Positions 55,745 to 64,000 are shown, counted from the first letter of the stretch. The stretch: DNA of 64,000 nt from Devosia sp. 1566 (GCF_004005995.1 NZ_CP034767.1:2542001-2606000); one strand, 5' to 3'. The notes: generated from the letters alone by a model not told the origin. Program-made: numbers and translations.

Positions 55745-55797
55745 TTCCCTCCCCCCTGAGGGGAGGGATCGAGGGAGGGGGTCCCTCAGTGCCCCAC
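55745..55797 (+). repeat. C/G-rich palindromic repeat, copy 15 (tail type B)
   Basis: CCCTCCCCCCTGAGGGGAGG core, then GATCGAGGGAGGGGGTCCCTCAGT in two parts (GATCGAGGGAGGGGG, TCCCTCAGTGCCCCACCG). It faces copy 16. Confidence 0.9.
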
Positions 55798-55803
55798 CGA
55801 ACC

Positions 55804-55841
55804 ACCCCCCACCCCAACCCTCCCCCTCAAGGGGGGAGGGA
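55804..55841 (-). repeat. C/G-rich palindromic repeat, copy 16 (inverted)
   Basis: ACCCCCCACCCCAACCCTCC then CCCTCAAGGGGGGAGGG: reverse complement of the family, head to head with copy 15 in the smoG-smoK gap. Confidence 0.88.
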
Positions 55842-55884
55842 GCAAACATCCCGAAACACTGCGCAGGCGAAGGACCACTGAGAA

Positions 55885-56889
55885 ATGGGCTCCATCACCC
55901 TCGAACACGTCCAGAAATCCTTCGGCGATGTGCATGTCATCCCCGATATCTCCCTCGATATCCGCGAAGGCGAGTTCGTGGTCTTTGTCGGCCCCTCCGG
56001 CTGCGGCAAGTCTACCCTGCTGCGCCTGATCGCGGGGCTCGAGGACACGACGGGCGGCCGCATCCTGCTCGACGGGCAGGACATGACCAAAGCGCCCCCG
56101 GCCCGCCGCGGCCTCGCCATGGTGTTCCAGAGCTACGCGCTTTATCCGCACATGACCGTGCGCGACAACATCGCCTTCCCGCTCAAAATGGCCAAGGCGT
56201 CCAAGGAGGTGATCGAGCAAAAGGTCGAATACGCCGCGCGGACCCTCAACCTTTCCTCCTATCTCGATCGCCGCCCCCGCGCCCTCTCAGGCGGCCAGCG
56301 CCAGCGCGTCGCCATTGGCCGCGCCATCGTGCGCGAGCCCAAGGCCTTCTTGTTCGACGAACCGCTTTCCAATCTCGACGCCGCCCTGCGCGTCAACATG
56401 CGCCTCGAGATCACCGAACTGCACCAGCAGCTCAAGACCACCATGGTTTACGTCACCCACGACCAGGTCGAGGCGATGACCATGGCCGACCGCATTGTCG
56501 TGCTTAATGCCGGCAAAGTCGAACAGTTCGGCTCCCCGCTCGAGCTCTACAAGCGCCCCGCCAACCGCTTTGTCGCCGGCTTCATCGGCTCGCCCAAGAT
56601 GAACTTCATCGACGGCCCGGAAGCGGGCAAGCACGACGCCCATTCCATCGGCATCCGCCCCGAACACTTCGCCATCAGCACCACCCCCCTGCCCGGCGGC
56701 TGGCGCGGCGTTGTCGGGGTCGCCGAACAGCTGGGCTCCGACACGTTCCTCCATGTCCATCTCGAAGGCATGGGCCTCATGACCGTGCGCACTGACGGCG
56801 AGCAGATCTTCAGCCACGGCGACGAGGTTTATCTTGCCCCCGATCCGACCCGCATCTACCGCTTCGATGCGGGTGGTGTGGCGATCTAG
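55885..56889 (+). CDS. smoK: Sorbitol/mannitol ABC transporter ATP-binding protein
   Basis: A 334-residue MalK/UgpC-type ATPase: Walker [13 protein letters not shown] (about residues 36-47), Q loop [13 protein letters not shown], signature LSGGQRQR, Walker [14 protein letters not shown], switch [11 protein letters not shown], and the C-terminal TOBE/OB regulatory domain (GIRPEHFAI). It energises SmoEFG. The gap to smoG holds a head-to-head repeat pair. Confidence 0.95.
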   Translation: MGSITLEHVQKSFGDVHVIPDISLDIREGEFVVFVGPSGCGKSTLLRLIAGLEDTTGGRILLDGQDMTKAPPARRGLAMVFQSYALYPHMTVRDNIAFPLKMAKASKEVIEQKVEYAARTLNLSSYLDRRPRALSGGQRQRVAIGRAIVREPKAFLFDEPLSNLDAALRVNMRLEITELHQQLKTTMVYVTHDQVEAMTMADRIVVLNAGKVEQFGSPLELYKRPANRFVAGFIGSPKMNFIDGPEAGKHDAHSIGIRPEHFAISTTPLPGGWRGVVGVAEQLGSDTFLHVHLEGMGLMTVRTDGEQIFSHGDEVYLAPDPTRIYRFDAGGVAI

Positions 56890-56917
56890 TCAGTCGCGCA
56901 ATGGCGGGGCCATCGAC

Positions 56918-56952
56918 GCCCTCCTCTCGCGGGAGGGATTGAGGGTGGGGTC
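56918..56952 (+). repeat. C/G-rich palindromic repeat, copy 17 (diverged)
   Basis: GCCCTCCTCTCGCGGGAGGG then ATTGAGGGTGGGGTC, in the smoK-mtlK gap; the last recognisable copy in the window. Confidence 0.7.
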
Positions 56953-57032
56953 GGCCAATGCTACGCGACATCAGCGCGACACCGGCCCCTCTTTGCCGGA
57001 GGAACCGCCCGCCGAGGCATCGAGGACCAGAT

Positions 57033-58508
57033 ATGACCACCAAGCTTTCCGCCGCCACCCTCTCCACCCTCTCCACGGCGTCTGTCCCCGCCTATGATCG
57101 CGCGGCCCTCACCCCCGGCATCGTGCATTTCGGCGTCGGCAACTTCCACCGCGCCCACCAGGCGGTTTATCTCGATGATCTCTTTGCCACCGGCCGCGAC
57201 CATGATTGGGCGCTGATCGGCGCTAGCGTGCGCGAGGCCGATGAAGCCGTCCGGCAAAAGCTCGGGGCCCAGGATTGGCTGACCACCGTGGTGGAGCAGG
57301 AAGCCGACCACAGTTCCGCCCGCGTCACCGTCGCCATGATCGACTACATCCAGCCTGGCGACAGCGCCGCGATCCTCGCGCGCCTCGCCAATCCGGCCAC
57401 GCGCATCGTCTCCCTCACCATCACGGAGGGCGGCTATTATATCGATCCGGCGTCCCAGCGCTTCGATCCGACCCACCCCGATATCGTCTATGACGCCGCC
57501 CATATGGACGCGCCGCGCACGACGTTCGGGCTGATCCTTGCCGGCCTCCTCGCCCGCCGCAACACCGGCATCGCCCCCTTCACCGTGATGAGCTGCGACA
57601 ACATCCCGGGCAACGGCCATGTCACCCAAAATGCCGTGGCGGGCCTTGCCGAACTCGTCGACCCGGCCCTGGCCCAATGGGTGCGCACCGCCGTTGCCTT
57701 CCCCAATAGCATGGTCGATCGCATCACCCCCGCCACCTCCGAGCGCGAACGCGCGCTCCTGCTCGAGCAGTTCGGCATCGAGGATAACTGGCCCGTCTTT
57801 TGCGAAAGCTTCCGCCAATGGGTGCTGGAGGATAATTTCCCTGCCGGCCGCCCGGCGCTCGAAACGGTCGGCGTGCAGTTCGTCGACGATGTCGCGCCCT
57901 ACGAGCACATGAAGATTCGCATCCTCAATGGCGGCCACGCCACCATCGCCTATCCTGCGGGCCTGCTCGACGTGCATTTCGTGCACGAAGCCATGGAATA
58001 TCCCCTGGTCTCGGCTTTTCTCGCCAAGGTCGAGCAGGACGAAATCATCCCCGTCGTCCCCCCGGTGCCCGACACCGATCTGGGTGACTATTCCGCACTC
58101 TGCCAGCGCCGCTTCGCCAATCCCAAGATCGGCGACACCATTCGCCGCCTCGCGCTCGATGGCTCCAACCGCCAGCCCAAATTCATCATCCCGACCGCCA
58201 TGGATCGGGTGGCCGCCGGCCAATCCGTTACCGGGCTCGCGCTGGTGTCGGCCCTTTGGTGCCGCTATTGCTTTGGCACCACCGATAGCGGCGCCACCAT
58301 CGCGCCCAACGATCCATCCTGGGATCGCCTCACCCAACAGGCTGCCGTCGCCAAAACCGACCCACAAGCCTGGCTCGGAATGACCGATATCTATGGCGAT
58401 CTCGGCCGCAACCCGGCTTTCGCCACCGCCTTCGGCACGGCGCTCAACAGCCTCTGGCAGCACGGCACCGCCGCAACGCTCGAGCGCTATCTGGCCGGAA
58501 CGCTCTAG
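57033..58508 (+). CDS. mtlK: D-mannitol 2-dehydrogenase (polyol dehydrogenase)
   Basis: A 491-residue long-chain mannitol dehydrogenase oxidising D-mannitol (often also D-arabitol or D-sorbitol) to the ketose with NAD+. The family start GIVHFGVGNFHRAHQAVYLD, VVEQEADHSSARVTV, and catalytic KIRILNGGHATIAYPAGLL (quoted as KIRILNGGHATIAYP; Lys, Asn, His) are present. ATG 57033 has GAGGA at 57022-57026. It is the catabolic last gene of the smo operon and ends before a hairpin shared with the converging DUF4142 gene. Confidence 0.95.
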   Translation: MTTKLSAATLSTLSTASVPAYDRAALTPGIVHFGVGNFHRAHQAVYLDDLFATGRDHDWALIGASVREADEAVRQKLGAQDWLTTVVEQEADHSSARVTVAMIDYIQPGDSAAILARLANPATRIVSLTITEGGYYIDPASQRFDPTHPDIVYDAAHMDAPRTTFGLILAGLLARRNTGIAPFTVMSCDNIPGNGHVTQNAVAGLAELVDPALAQWVRTAVAFPNSMVDRITPATSERERALLLEQFGIEDNWPVFCESFRQWVLEDNFPAGRPALETVGVQFVDDVAPYEHMKIRILNGGHATIAYPAGLLDVHFVHEAMEYPLVSAFLAKVEQDEIIPVVPPVPDTDLGDYSALCQRRFANPKIGDTIRRLALDGSNRQPKFIIPTAMDRVAAGQSVTGLALVSALWCRYCFGTTDSGATIAPNDPSWDRLTQQAAVAKTDPQAWLGMTDIYGDLGRNPAFATAFGTALNSLWQHGTAATLERYLAGTL

Positions 58509-58511
58509 CCT

Positions 58512-58549
58512 GCTTGAAAAAGAAAGGCTCCGTCCAACAAGCGGAGCCC
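58512..58549 (-). terminator. Terminator between mtlK and the DUF4142 gene
   Basis: GGCTCCG-N9-CGGAGCC; on the minus strand it is followed by TTTCTTTTTC, making an intrinsic terminator for the DUF4142 gene, and it may also end mtlK transcripts. Confidence 0.8.
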
Positions 58550-58575
58550 TTCGACAAAACTCGGCAATCGGGAGC

Positions 58576-59064
58576 TTATGTGAGCGAATTGCGGATCGAG
58601 TTCAGCATCACCAGATGCGTCTGGATGCCGGTAACCCCGACCATGGACGCGCCACGCGCCATTGGATCATCGCCATTCTTGGCATAGGTCTGGTGGATCT
58701 TGAGCAGCTCTTCATGGCCCTCAATCTGGCCATCGATATACATCGCGTCGAACTCGGCGCCATCGGCAGCTTCAAGTGCTGCCAGCTTTGCCGCGTGCTC
58801 TTCGCTGAGGCCCGCAGCACCGGGCTCGGAGCCAAAGGCTTCGGCAACAGCCGCCTGCTCGGCGATTTCAAGCTCGGCAAAGGTCTTGACCGAACGGTTG
58901 GTAGCCTTTTGCGCCGCCAGCTTGCTGGTGGCGGTCGCATAGTCGCCGCCCATCAGCGCCGGCAGCTTGGCCTGGTCGACACTCGAGGTCTGGGCAAAGG
59001 CAATGCCGGCCATTGGCAACAAAGCAAGGGCGGCAGTGCCGGCCATAATGGTACGTCTGTGCAT
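58576..59064 (-). CDS. DUF4142 periplasmic protein
   Basis: A 162-residue secreted protein. A signal peptide (RRTIMAGTAALALLPMAGIA, cleaved near AFAQ) leads to a helical DUF4142 domain with AELEIAEQAAVAEAFG and FDAMYIDGQIEGHEELLKIH (quoted as FDAMYIDGQIEGHEEL), a ferritin-like four-helix fold of unknown function, common among stress-induced alphaproteobacterial proteins. ATG 59064 is chosen with GGAGA just upstream. A sigma-EcfG-like promoter lies 33-57 bases upstream, supporting membership of the PhyR regulon. Confidence 0.85.
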   Translation of the reverse strand: MHRRTIMAGTAALALLPMAGIAFAQTSSVDQAKLPALMGGDYATATSKLAAQKATNRSVKTFAELEIAEQAAVAEAFGSEPGAAGLSEEHAAKLAALEAADGAEFDAMYIDGQIEGHEELLKIHQTYAKNGDDPMARGASMVGVTGIQTHLVMLNSIRNSLT

Positions 59065-59096
59065 GTGTTCTCCTTTCGGGAAGATGATGCCCAAAC

Positions 59097-59121
59097 AACC
59101 CCGCCCTATACTGGCTGTTCC
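59097..59121 (-). promoter_or_regulatory. Putative sigma-EcfG promoter of the DUF4142 gene
   Basis: On the minus strand GGAAC (59121-59117), 16 bases, GGTT (59100-59097), one mismatch to CGTT. The rest of the 300-base gap 59065-59364 shows nothing clear; a second GGAAC on the plus strand near 59267 lacks a -10. Confidence 0.6.
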
Positions 59122-59364
59122 GCCCCTATAACTTGCGGCAGCAAAGATCGTCTGCCACAATTTCCAGCGTGCACAGCAAAACAGTACTGACACCATCACC
59201 GCCGCGGAGAAGTCGGTGTAAAGGCGGTCGCAAATAGTCAAAACTGTTTTGTTACCACCTCCAACAGGAACCAATTCACCCGCCCATGTCTCGCGGCGAT
59301 TGACTAAGGTCGGCCCAGCCCTGCCTAGTGCGGCCGACATCGACCAACACACCGAACCCCCACC

Positions 59365-59805
59365 ATGCCAGCTTCGATCTCTATTCTCGCGCTCGGAACC
59401 GGGCTGATCGCCGCCACGGTCTTGATCCACGTCCTGGGGTTGATCTCCATCACCCGGACCGCAACGGGGCTCGCCAAGCGCTTCCGGCTGGCCCGCTCAC
59501 ACCACCGCATCGGGCTCATGGTTGGCGTCGTGCTCGGTCTCTTCGCCGTCGCGACGGTGGAAATCTGGCTCTGGGCCTTTTGCTTCTGGGCGGTTGGCGT
59601 TGCGCCCGATTTCGACACCTCGCTCTATCTCTCCACCATCACCTATTCCACCGTCGGCTTTGGCGATGTTGTCCCCGCCCCTTCCTGGCGCCTGCTCGCG
59701 GCCCTCGAAGGCGTCACCGGCTTTTTGATGATCGGCTGGTCCACCGCCTTCCTCGTCACCGCTGGCACCCGCTTCGGCCCCTTCCGCCCGGGCGAACACT
59801 TCTAG
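59365..59805 (+). CDS. Two-TM potassium-channel-like protein
   Basis: A 146-residue membrane protein. An N-terminal helix (about residues 5-28) is followed by a pore module: TM about 50-75, a pore loop with the selectivity-filter sequence TYSTVGFGDVVP (about residues 94-105) and a last TM (about 112-132). TVGFGD is the K+ channel signature (Ion_trans_2 family). No RCK or cyclic-nucleotide domain is present, so it is a minimal pore. It is transcribed away from DUF4142. Confidence 0.85.
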   Translation: MPASISILALGTGLIAATVLIHVLGLISITRTATGLAKRFRLARSHHRIGLMVGVVLGLFAVATVEIWLWAFCFWAVGVAPDFDTSLYLSTITYSTVGFGDVVPAPSWRLLAALEGVTGFLMIGWSTAFLVTAGTRFGPFRPGEHF

Positions 59806-59836
59806 CGGCCGCAGTCTCGCGACCTGCCTGGACTGC

Positions 59837-61075
59837 TCAAGCCGTAGCGAAGTCGTCCTTGAATACAGCGCCATCGCGCATGATCAGCGCCAGGTTCTCG
59901 GGCTTGCCCAGCACTCCGATGTCGCTGAGCGGATCACCATTCACCACCAGCAGATCGGCGAGAGCTCCCGGTGAAATTGTGCCCAGTTCGCCTGCCATGC
60001 CGCAAAGTCGCGCTCCAATCAGCGTGGCCGACTGGATGATCTCGGCCGGGGTAAGCGCCTCGGCCAAGAGCCCGAACTCGCGGGCATGATATGCCCGCAA
60101 CTGCCCCAACAGATCCGAGCCAAAGGCCATCGGCAAGCCGGCATCGCGCATGATGGCGAGGGACGCGAGCCCACCCTGGCGCACCGTATCGATCTTGGCG
60201 AACTCCGCCTCTCCCAGCCCGAGCGCCTGGCCCTCCAGCCACAGCGCCTCATAGGCCACCAACGTTGGGACCGCGATGCACCCGCGCTTCGCGGCCATCT
60301 CGGCGGTTTCGCGCGTGATCAGATTGCAGTGCTCGAGCGAATGCACCCCCAGTTCCACGCAGCGCCGGATTGCAGCATCGGTGTAAACATGGGCAGAGAC
60401 ATAAAGCCCGGCATTCTCGGCCTCCTCCACCATCGCGGCGATCTCGTCGCGCGAATACTGGATGGAGTGAATGGGATCGTTGGGCGAAGACACCCCGCCA
60501 TTGGCCATCACCTTGATGAACCGGGCGCCTTCCTTGATCATGGTCCGGCAGGCCGCCCGCACCTCGTCAACGCCATCGGCGATCAGGCCCATCGAGCCCA
60601 GCCGGTCCGACATCATCCCCGGCCGGGCATCGGTGCGCGGACGCAGATCGGCATGCCCGCCGGTCGTGGTCAGCCCCTTGCCGCAAATAACGAGGCGCGG
60701 GCCGTCGATCAGCCCCTCCTCGACGCCGCGAACCAGGCCATGATCAGCGCCACCAAGGTCGCGCAGGGTGGTGAAGCCGCGTTGCAGCGCTTCTTCCATC
60801 ACCCGTGCCGAGCGCAGCCCGGCCAGCGAGGACGGGGCCACCATATTGGACCAGAGATCGAGGCTTTCCGCCACCACATGCACATGGCAGTCGATGAGCC
60901 CCGGCATCAGCGTGGCGCCATTGAGCTCCACCCGCCGCGCCTGCGACGGCGCCTCGATGCTCTCCCCCACCGCAACGATCCGCTTGCCGACAACCAGCAC
61001 TTGCAGGTTGTCACGCAAGGCGCCGGCCTCGGTATCGAGCACGCGCCCGCCGGTCAAAAGAATGGGCTGGTTCAT
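59837..61075 (-). CDS. Amidohydrolase-family protein (imidazolonepropionase/Xaa-Pro dipeptidase-like)
   Basis: A 412-residue metal-dependent hydrolase. MPGLIDCHVHVV gives the two N-terminal His ligands (about residues 65-67), GARFIKVMANGGV the probable carboxylated Lys, YVSAHVYTDAA and GVHSLEHCNLI further His ligands, and MAFGSDLLG the catalytic Asp. This set is typical of the prolidase-like/imidazolonepropionase-related group that cleaves acyl-amino or imino-acid amides. It is the last gene of a peptide-ABC operon (15 bases after the ATPase gene), so hydrolysis of the imported compound is plausible. Confidence 0.87.
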   Translation of the reverse strand: MNQPILLTGGRVLDTEAGALRDNLQVLVVGKRIVAVGESIEAPSQARRVELNGATLMPGLIDCHVHVVAESLDLWSNMVAPSSLAGLRSARVMEEALQRGFTTLRDLGGADHGLVRGVEEGLIDGPRLVICGKGLTTTGGHADLRPRTDARPGMMSDRLGSMGLIADGVDEVRAACRTMIKEGARFIKVMANGGVSSPNDPIHSIQYSRDEIAAMVEEAENAGLYVSAHVYTDAAIRRCVELGVHSLEHCNLITRETAEMAAKRGCIAVPTLVAYEALWLEGQALGLGEAEFAKIDTVRQGGLASLAIMRDAGLPMAFGSDLLGQLRAYHAREFGLLAEALTPAEIIQSATLIGARLCGMAGELGTISPGALADLLVVNGDPLSDIGVLGKPENLALIMRDGAVFKDDFATA

Positions 61076-61090
61076 CGAATTACTCTCGCT

Positions 61091-62065
61091 CTAGCGGTGG
61101 TGGCAGGCGGCGAAGCGATCCTCGCCCCGCGGCGTGAGCGCCGGCTCCTGCGTCTTGCAGATTTCGGTCGCAAGCGGGCAGCGCGTACGGAACGGGCAGC
61201 CCGAAGGCTTGTTGATGGCGCTCGGCATGTCATCGCTGCTGGCGCTGAACCGATGCCGCTGGCGCGGATCAAGGCTTGGCGCCGAGCGCATCAGCAATTC
61301 AGTATAAGGGTGCACCGGCGCGGCAAAGATGGGTGCCTTGGGCGCGAGCTCGACGATCTTGCCCAAATACATCACCGCCACCCGGTGGGAGATATGCTCC
61401 ACCACGCCCAGATCGTGCGAGATGAACAGAAACGACACGCCCAGGTCCTTTTGCAGATCACCCAACAGGTTGAGGATCTGCGCCTGCACCGACACGTCGA
61501 GCGCCGACACCGGCTCGTCGCACACGATGATATCGGGCTTGAGCGCCAAGGCGCGCGCAATGCCGATGCGCTGGCGTTGCCCGCCGGAAAACTGGTGCGG
61601 GAAATTGTCGGCCTGATCGGGCCGCAGCCCAACCCGGTCCATCAGCCGCCGCACTTCGGCATCTCGTTCGGCCGGCGTGCCAATGCCGTGGATATCGAGC
61701 GGCGCCCGGATCGCCTGCCGGATGCGCTGGCGCGGATTAAGCGAGGAGAAGGGGTCCTGGAACACGATCTGCATGCGCCGGCGATAATCGCGCAGCGTGC
61801 GGCGGTTAAAGGTCGTGATCTCCTGGCCATCAAAGGACACGCGCCCGCCGGTGGGGGATACCAGCCCCATCAGCGCGAGGCCGGTCGTCGACTTGCCACA
61901 GCCCGATTCCCCCACCAGCGACAGCGTTTCGCCCCGGCCAATCGCAAAGCTCACCCCATCCACGGCTTTGACGGCGCCCACCTGGCGCTGGAGGATCCCG
62001 GCGCGAACCGGAAAATGCACTTCGAGATTTTCAACGGCGAGGAGCGGCGAAGCGTTATCAAGCAT
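61091..62065 (-). CDS. Oligopeptide/dipeptide ABC transporter ATP-binding protein (DppF/OppF type)
   Basis: A 324-residue ATPase: Walker A GESGCGKSTTGLAL, Q loop VFQDPFSSLNPRQ, signature FSGGQRQR, Walker B IIVCDEPVSALD, and the C-terminal peptide-ABC extension with Cys residues (SGCPFRTRCPLATEICK, quoted as GCPFRTRCPLATEIC) seen in OppF/DppF. ATG 62065 (or 62071) overlaps the end of the preceding DppD-type gene by about 8 bases; a longer frame is spurious. The permease genes are probably beyond the right edge. Confidence 0.92.
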   Translation of the reverse strand: MLDNASPLLAVENLEVHFPVRAGILQRQVGAVKAVDGVSFAIGRGETLSLVGESGCGKSTTGLALMGLVSPTGGRVSFDGQEITTFNRRTLRDYRRRMQIVFQDPFSSLNPRQRIRQAIRAPLDIHGIGTPAERDAEVRRLMDRVGLRPDQADNFPHQFSGGQRQRIGIARALALKPDIIVCDEPVSALDVSVQAQILNLLGDLQKDLGVSFLFISHDLGVVEHISHRVAVMYLGKIVELAPKAPIFAAPVHPYTELLMRSAPSLDPRQRHRFSASSDDMPSAINKPSGCPFRTRCPLATEICKTQEPALTPRGEDRFAACHHR

Positions 62066-63062
62066 CAACATGTTCCCAACAAGCGGCCAGGTGACCGGGG
62101 CGCTTCTCGACCAGGGGGGGACGTTCTTCGAAGCACCGCTGCGAAGCGCGCGGACAGCGCGGCGCAAAGGCACAGCCCTTCGGCAAGTCCCAGAGCGGAG
62201 GCACCGTGCCGGCAATATCCACCAGCCGCTCGCCGATCTGCTGGCCCGGCACCGAGCGTGGAATGGCCCCCATCAGGCCCAGCGTATAGGGGTGGATGGG
62301 TCGATCGAAGAGGTCATAAACACTGGCCTCCTCCACCCGGCGCCCCGCATACATCACCACCACCCGGTCGGCGACCTCGGCCACTACGCCCAGGTCATGG
62401 GTGATCAGCACCAGCGCCGTGCCCAGTCGCTCCTGCAGGTCCGAGATCAAACCCAGGATCTGTGCCTGGATGGTCACGTCCAGCGCCGTGGTCGGCTCGT
62501 CGGCCACGATGATGCGCGGATCGCAGGCCAGCGCCAAAGCGATCATGGCGCGCTGCCGCATGCCGCCCGAAAGCTGGTGCGGATATTGCCGGGCCCGCCG
62601 CTTGGGGTCGGGCATCTGCACCAGTTGCAAGGTCTCGATCGCCCGCGCCATGGCATCGCGATGGCTGATCTTGCGGTGCTGCCGCACGGCCTCGGCGATC
62701 TGCTCGCCGATGGTCAGCACCGGATTGAGCGCGGTCAGCGGCTCCTGGAAGATCATGGCGATCTGCTCGCCCCGGAAATCCTCCACGCGCCGCTCACCCA
62801 TAGCGAGGAAATCCTCGCCATTGATGTGGATCTGCCCCGAGGCGACATAAGCCGCCTCGGGCAGGAGGCGCAGCAACGACAGCGCCGTCATCGACTTGCC
62901 GCACCCTGATTCACCCACGATGCAAACGGTTTCGCCGGGCGACACCGTCAGCGCCATTTCCGAAACAACAGCGAATGAGCCATGCTCGCCGCGAATGCGC
63001 ACTTCGAGGTCCGCAACGGCCAGCACGGGCTCGGCAGCAATCGGGGCGGGTGTTGGGCTCAT
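62058..63062 (-). CDS. Oligopeptide/dipeptide ABC transporter ATP-binding protein (DppD/OppD type)
   Basis: A 334-residue ATPase with Walker A GESGCGKSMTALSL, Q loop IFQEPLTALNPVL, signature LSGGMRQRAMIA, Walker [13 protein letters not shown], and a Cys-containing C-terminus (GCAFAPRCPRASQRC). ATG 63062 (MSPTPAPIAAEPVLAV) is chosen. It pairs with the DppF-type ATPase to energise import of a peptide-like solute. Confidence 0.92.
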   Translation of the reverse strand: MSPTPAPIAAEPVLAVADLEVRIRGEHGSFAVVSEMALTVSPGETVCIVGESGCGKSMTALSLLRLLPEAAYVASGQIHINGEDFLAMGERRVEDFRGEQIAMIFQEPLTALNPVLTIGEQIAEAVRQHRKISHRDAMARAIETLQLVQMPDPKRRARQYPHQLSGGMRQRAMIALALACDPRIIVADEPTTALDVTIQAQILGLISDLQERLGTALVLITHDLGVVAEVADRVVVMYAGRRVEEASVYDLFDRPIHPYTLGLMGAIPRSVPGQQIGERLVDIAGTVPPLWDLPKGCAFAPRCPRASQRCFEERPPLVEKRPGHLAACWEHVDA

Positions 63063-63099
63063 AGGCGTTGTTCCTTTTGCGGGGCGCGGCGCGAACTGG

Positions 63100-64000
63100 C
63101 TATTGCTCGGCGCCGTCGAGATTGCCGACCATGAAGCCATAGTCACCCGCTTCCACGAGATTGCGCGTCAGGTGCTGCATGACCATGATGCCGTTCTCGA
63201 ACGGTGTGACGATCTCTTCGATGGTCTCGAAGTCATAAGGGCTGACCACGCGACCCAGCAGGCTGCCGCCCTTGATGATCTCGCCATTGGCCGGCGCCAG
63301 GGGCTCGAGCCAGCCGCCATGCTTTGGCCGGATGCCGGCGAGTTCGGTCACCACCACCTGCTGGGGATTGGGCATCACCTCGCCCTCGATAGAGCCGATC
63401 ACGCGCAGCTGGTTGAGGAGCCCCGCGACGGTGCGCTCCACATAGGGGGTCTGGTCGACAATGCCGCCACCCAACTCGATGGTGACGACCTTGGTGCCAT
63501 GCCGGTCCATCGAGACGCTCTTGCTGGTACCCGCGTAAACCGTGCCCGCCTTGCCGCTCACCGGGCGATACAGGATCTTGGAGCCGAAGGCGCGCGAGAG
63601 CGGCTCGTCGTTCCAGATATAAACATAGTCAACCGTCGGACGGTCAGTGCCCGAATGCAGGTCGAGATTGAAGTCGAGCTTGGCAAAGAACTCCTCTGCC
63701 AGCGCATGGGCCAGCTGCTGCGAATAAGGGCCGCGCGGATCGCCGGGGAACTCACGGTTCAGGTTCAGCTGGTCCAGCGGGTTGTGACGGTGATTGACCG
63801 CAAAGGAGCGCGGATTGGCCACCGGCAGCAGGATGATGCGGCCCTTGAGCTTGACGTCCTTGATCTGCCGGTAAAGCTCGAGAATGGCCTGCGAGCCGGT
63901 GTTTTCATTGCCATGAATTGAAGCGCAGATGCCAACGGTTGGCCCGTCCTCTTCGCCCACGAGTTCGTGCATGAACAGCACGGCGTCGCTGCCATCGGCA
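63100..64000 (-). CDS. AstE/AspA-family zinc deacylase, partial (start beyond window)
   Basis: At least 299 residues of an M14-like succinylglutamate desuccinylase/aspartoacylase-family enzyme; the frame is open at the window end, so the N-terminus is missing. The zinc site HGNENTG (H-x2-E) and FNLDLHSGTD (third His), with NREFPGDP and TKVVTIELGG (catalytic Glu), are intact. A C-terminal beta domain (GGWLEPLAPANGEIIKGGSL) follows. It precedes the two peptide-ABC ATPase genes by 37 bases and an amidohydrolase, so the operon appears to import and hydrolyse an acylated peptide or amino acid. Confidence 0.88.
   Translation of the reverse strand, partial: ADGSDAVLFMHELVGEEDGPTVGICASIHGNENTGSQAILELYRQIKDVKLKGRIILLPVANPRSFAVNHRHNPLDQLNLNREFPGDPRGPYSQQLAHALAEEFFAKLDFNLDLHSGTDRPTVDYVYIWNDEPLSRAFGSKILYRPVSGKAGTVYAGTSKSVSMDRHGTKVVTIELGGGIVDQTPYVERTVAGLLNQLRVIGSIEGEVMPNPQQVVVTELAGIRPKHGGWLEPLAPANGEIIKGGSLLGRVVSPYDFETIEEIVTPFENGIMVMQHLTRNLVEAGDYGFMVGNLDGAEQ

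Noticed and set aside
60086..62404. Plus-strand open frame of about 770 codons opposite the amidohydrolase and peptide ATPase genes
   Set aside because: Mirror of well-supported minus-strand genes; composition typical of antisense frames.

Overview
The window is GC-rich chromosomal DNA from an alphaproteobacterium of the order Hyphomicrobiales, most likely Devosia or a close relative in the Devosiaceae. This rests on a PhyR-NepR-EcfG general stress locus with HWE-type histidine kinases, the rhizobial order mdh-sucC-sucD-sucA-sucB, an FnrN-like regulator, a smoEFGK-mtlK polyol operon and many ABC importers. The placement is inference from gene content. No rRNA, tRNA, integrase, transposase or CRISPR array was seen.

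Bases 1-9,060 are mostly signalling and stress. A truncated DUF883-like gene and a small membrane protein come first. A minus-strand block follows: a Crp/Fnr regulator, a CHASE3 sensor kinase, a diacylglycerol-kinase-like lipid kinase and a GAF-PAS-HWE kinase. Next are a single-domain response regulator and the stress core: nepR-ecfG divergent from phyR, then a DUF1328 gene and a soluble HWE kinase. Sites of the sigma-EcfG form (GGAAC-N16-CGTT) lie before phyR and the DUF1328 gene, and weaker ones before nepR and a DUF4142 gene at 59 kb.

Bases 9,199-13,544 hold a polar amino-acid ABC importer with a zinc deacylase. From 27.9 kb back to 13.5 kb nearly everything is on the minus strand: a DUF2007-like gene, a protease-inhibitor lipoprotein, zapE, a P-loop kinase, mdh-sucCDAB, a small secreted protein, lpdA, a TRIC-type channel and uxuA.

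Bases 28.5-34.5 kb carry a yejBEF-yejA peptide/microcin-C-type importer. The tamA-tamB outer-membrane assembly pair occupies 34.8-41.1 kb. Bases 41.3-46.7 kb hold the most interesting cluster. It contains a ring-hydroxylating oxygenase subunit that lost its Rieske cluster loops, a 587-residue reductase carrying the missing Rieske domain, and a GST-like protein. This is the architecture of the NdmC/NdmD/NdmE caffeine N7-demethylase. Inside the cluster a DUF1801 gene has an in-frame insertion of a dispersed palindromic repeat.

Bases 46.8-51.1 kb hold a small conserved protein, epmB-epmA divergent from efp, a DUF2934 gene and an FnrN-like regulator. An SDR gene and the smoEFGK-mtlK sorbitol/mannitol operon follow (51.2-58.5 kb), then DUF4142, a two-TM potassium-channel-like protein, and a peptide ABC operon with an amidohydrolase and a second zinc deacylase that runs off the right edge.

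A family of about 17 short C/G-rich palindromic repeats is spread through 30.7-57 kb, almost always between genes, in two tail subtypes and sometimes in head-to-head pairs. None is seen in the first 30 kb except one doubtful variant at 25.6 kb.
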